From the NCBI RefSeq assembly GCF_004359215.1, contig NC_090616.1:1454495-1482081 (forward strand): 27,587 bases of DNA, given 5' to 3'. The stretch's first letter is position 1; each line of letters starts with the position of its first letter. Both the position numbers and the translations under genes were made by a program. Origin of the DNA: Bremia lactucae. Its lineage: Eukaryota; Oomycota; Peronosporomycetes; Peronosporales; Peronosporaceae. A model generated the notes under the pieces. It worked only from the letters and a program-made list of their open reading frames with translations, was not told the DNA's origin and searched no databases. Of this stretch, positions 26,243 through 27,587 are shown piece by piece.

Positions 26243-26817
26243 TTAGGGATTCTTGAAACGGGTGGTCAGATCCGTCCTCGGAAGAAGCCGCGTACTGATG
26301 GTACGGGCGGAGCCGACCAACGTTTTACGTAGGAAAGGCCCAATCAACTGGGGTAGTAGTTTACTGCTACCCACATTAGTGACTAATCGCTTAGGTAAGT
26401 TTACCGTAGAGAGTAGCACTAGATCATTAACATTAAATGAATGAACATTTGCTCTTCCATGTTTGTCCGCATTCCGTTTCTGTCGGTCCACTGCGTTAGC
26501 AATGGAATCCTGAATGAAACGGATTATTGATTCTCGAGTTAGCAGAAATTCTTCTGCTGACTCATTTGTTTTGTCTTTTTCTGTACGCTTTGAGCGTACT
26601 GCCATGAGATTATTCTCATCTTCGATGTCGATTTCTTCGACATCGACATCACCCGTGGCGTTGTTAACTTCGACGCGGATGAGTATGAGCCAGAAATGGT
26701 TTTGTTCGTGCGAGTCCACCGCCTCCTTAAACTAGAGGATCCCTCTAATTGGGTGGGTATGCGAGGATGGCGTAAGCCATTTACGAAGAACGGTGTATGC
26801 GTTGTAGACGCATGCAC
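26243..26817 (-). pseudogene. Integrase C-terminal region, frameshifted and partly deleted (copy D)
   Basis: Piece 26539-26817 reads MHASTTHTPFFVNGLRHPR, the post-core integrase motif, in a frame shifted from the core. Piece 26243-26719 has an acidic insert (VDVEEIDIEDENNL), an alpha-helical segment, then DLVLLSTVNLP and SSKLLPQLIGPFLRK, the GPY/F module. The segment normally between GPF and the VGRLRPYHQY-type sequence appears lost (about 26300-26330), as similarity jumps directly from one to the other. This part positions the integrase on DNA, so the copy is probably inactive. Confidence 0.75.
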
Positions 26818-27587
26818 AAATTATTGATGGCGAATTCGACCACCGGTACGAACTCGCTCCAATTTGGATACGATTCGACGTAACCTTGAAGTATCTCTTC
26901 GAGGACGCTATTTACGCGTTCTGTTTGACCATCCGTTTCTGGGTGATCGGATGTTGACAAAGTCAGCCGTGTTCCGAGAGATCGGAACACGGATTGCCAG
27001 AACTCCGCCGTGAATCTTGGATCTCTATCCGAAACCAATTCACGGGATAACCCATAGAGTTTGAATACCGTGTCGATAAAGACACGGGCACAACCCGGAG
27101 CCGTAATCGACTCTGGTATCGCAGCAAGATGTACCATCTTGCTGAATCTGTCTACAAAAACAAGGATTCCATTGTTTTTGTGGTCGTCGTCGGGAAATCC
27201 GAAGACGAAGTCCATAGATACGGACTGCCAACACTCTGCCGGAAGTGGTAAAGGTTGAAGAGGTGCACGGGATGAAGGGCTAGGCTTCACCCGTTGACAA
27301 ACCTCGCAAGCACGAATGTACTTGCGCACAAACTGATACTGGCGGGGCCAGTAAAAGTATCGACTTACCGTGAGGTAAGTCTTCTCACGTCCACGATGTC
27401 CACTTGTTGGAGCATCGTGACACTCATACATGATGCGCAAGCGCAAATCATTGTGAGTCGGGACGACGACACGTGGGGTGTCGCCGGTAACGGCTGTGTA
27501 ATACAATAAGCCGTTACGTGTTGTGTATCGATCGGATGACGATCGATATAAAGCCGGTAGATATTTAAAAGATTTATCGGATGGATT
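26781..27587 (-). CDS. Integrase zinc finger and DDE core (copy D, partial at right edge)
   Basis: The frame is open from the stop at 26781 to the window edge (about 268 codons). It includes HDAPTSGH and CEVC (HHCC zinc finger), MDFVFGFPDDDHKNN, SDRDPRF and NSVLEE (catalytic D, D, E), DHPETDGQTERVN, and YPNWSEFVPVVEFAINN. The last ~12 codons (NLCMRLQRIHRSS) lie after a one-base shift near 26822. It catalyses insertion of element cDNA. Differences from copy A are scattered substitutions (for example RDFYW versus RYFYW) with no indel over the shared 737 bp. Confidence 0.9.
   Translation of the reverse strand, partial: NPSDKSFKYLPALYRSSSDRYTTRNGLLYYTAVTGDTPRVVVPTHNDLRLRIMYECHDAPTSGHRGREKTYLTVSRYFYWPRQYQFVRKYIRACEVCQRVKPSPSSRAPLQPLPLPAECWQSVSMDFVFGFPDDDHKNNGILVFVDRFSKMVHLAAIPESITAPGCARVFIDTVFKLYGLSRELVSDRDPRFTAEFWQSVFRSLGTRLTLSTSDHPETDGQTERVNSVLEEILQGYVESYPNWSEFVPVVEFAINNLCMRLQRIHRSS

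Larger units (their letters stand above)
24535..27587 (-). mobile_element. Ty3/gypsy chromovirus copy D (integrase, chromodomain, 3' region with antisense ORF)
   Basis: Minus-strand element entering from the right window edge. It carries the RNase H-integrase linker, integrase, the integrase C-terminal region, chromodomain, a 1.1-kb 3' region and the polypurine tract. The integrase end is nearly identical to copy A (96.3% over 737 bp), so the insertions are comparatively young. The pol frame is broken by several indels below 26822, but the catalytic core is open. Confidence 0.87.

Noticed and set aside
25908..26246. Plus-strand ORF (112 codons) that looks like a coiled coil (HVSNLMSRIDKIDQFF, HERGKRRSLEQ)
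   Set aside because: The minus strand over the same bases is a continuous open linker into an unmistakable chromodomain. The coil is the antisense of a Pro/Ser-rich linker. It could belong to the antisense gene proposed at 24668-25595, but the intervening plus-strand sequence is simply the chromodomain antisense.
1..27587. tRNA, rRNA, CRISPR array, bacterial operon or ribosome-binding signals
   Set aside because: No cloverleaf, rRNA motif or regular spacer array was seen; the gene style is eukaryotic.

Overview
The window looks like repeat-rich nuclear DNA of an oomycete, most likely a Phytophthora or downy-mildew type genome. The case rests on three things: several Ty3/gypsy chromovirus copies of the kind that fill those genomes, a non-LTR retrotransposon with a restriction-like endonuclease, and a single-exon candidate secreted effector with an RxLR-like motif beside a single-exon housekeeping gene. 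I see no bacterial features, RNA genes or CRISPR. The species cannot be fixed from the sequence alone.

Layout. Positions 1-2030 (minus): a gypsy pol fragment (A) with RT, RNase H and integrase. Positions 2031-5371 (minus): an RNase H type-1 ORF behind a degenerate, alanine-rich ORF1-like region that carries 174-bp in-frame tandem repeats. Positions 5481-8700 (minus): a decayed non-LTR element (RT, CCHC finger, PD-D endonuclease, short poly(A) end). Positions 8702-9616 (plus): a second, inverted copy of that element. Positions 9617-11936 (plus): gypsy copy B (gag knuckle, protease, RT), fused at its left end to the LINE. Positions 11937-15150 (minus): gypsy copy C, tail-to-tail with B. Positions 15150-16530: low-information DNA with a 70-bp repeat. 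Positions 16531-17050: a truncated LTR.

Positions 17256-18416 (plus) and 18703-20226 (minus) form a convergent pair of apparently intact cellular genes. The first is a candidate secreted effector. The second is an alpha-oxoamine synthase (serine palmitoyltransferase-like) whose 5' end runs into a 100-N assembly gap. Beyond the gap lies another, more distant gypsy element E (20327-24534, minus). It is followed by element D (24535-27587, minus: integrase and chromodomain), whose integrase end is about 96% identical to copy A. One 880-bp LTR (23655-24534) has a D-side polypurine tract on one flank and an E-side primer-binding-like site on the other.

The most interesting candidate is a plus-strand coding-like region at 24668-25595. 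It lies antisense in the roughly 1.1-kb 3' region of element D, between the chromodomain stop codon and the polypurine tract, and ends only 34 bp from the oppositely oriented pol stop. It resembles an extra antisense gene carried by the retrotransposon. Almost all mobile-element genes here are broken. All three aspartic protease sites have a damaged DSG motif, and many frameshifts and small in-frame tandem duplications are visible.
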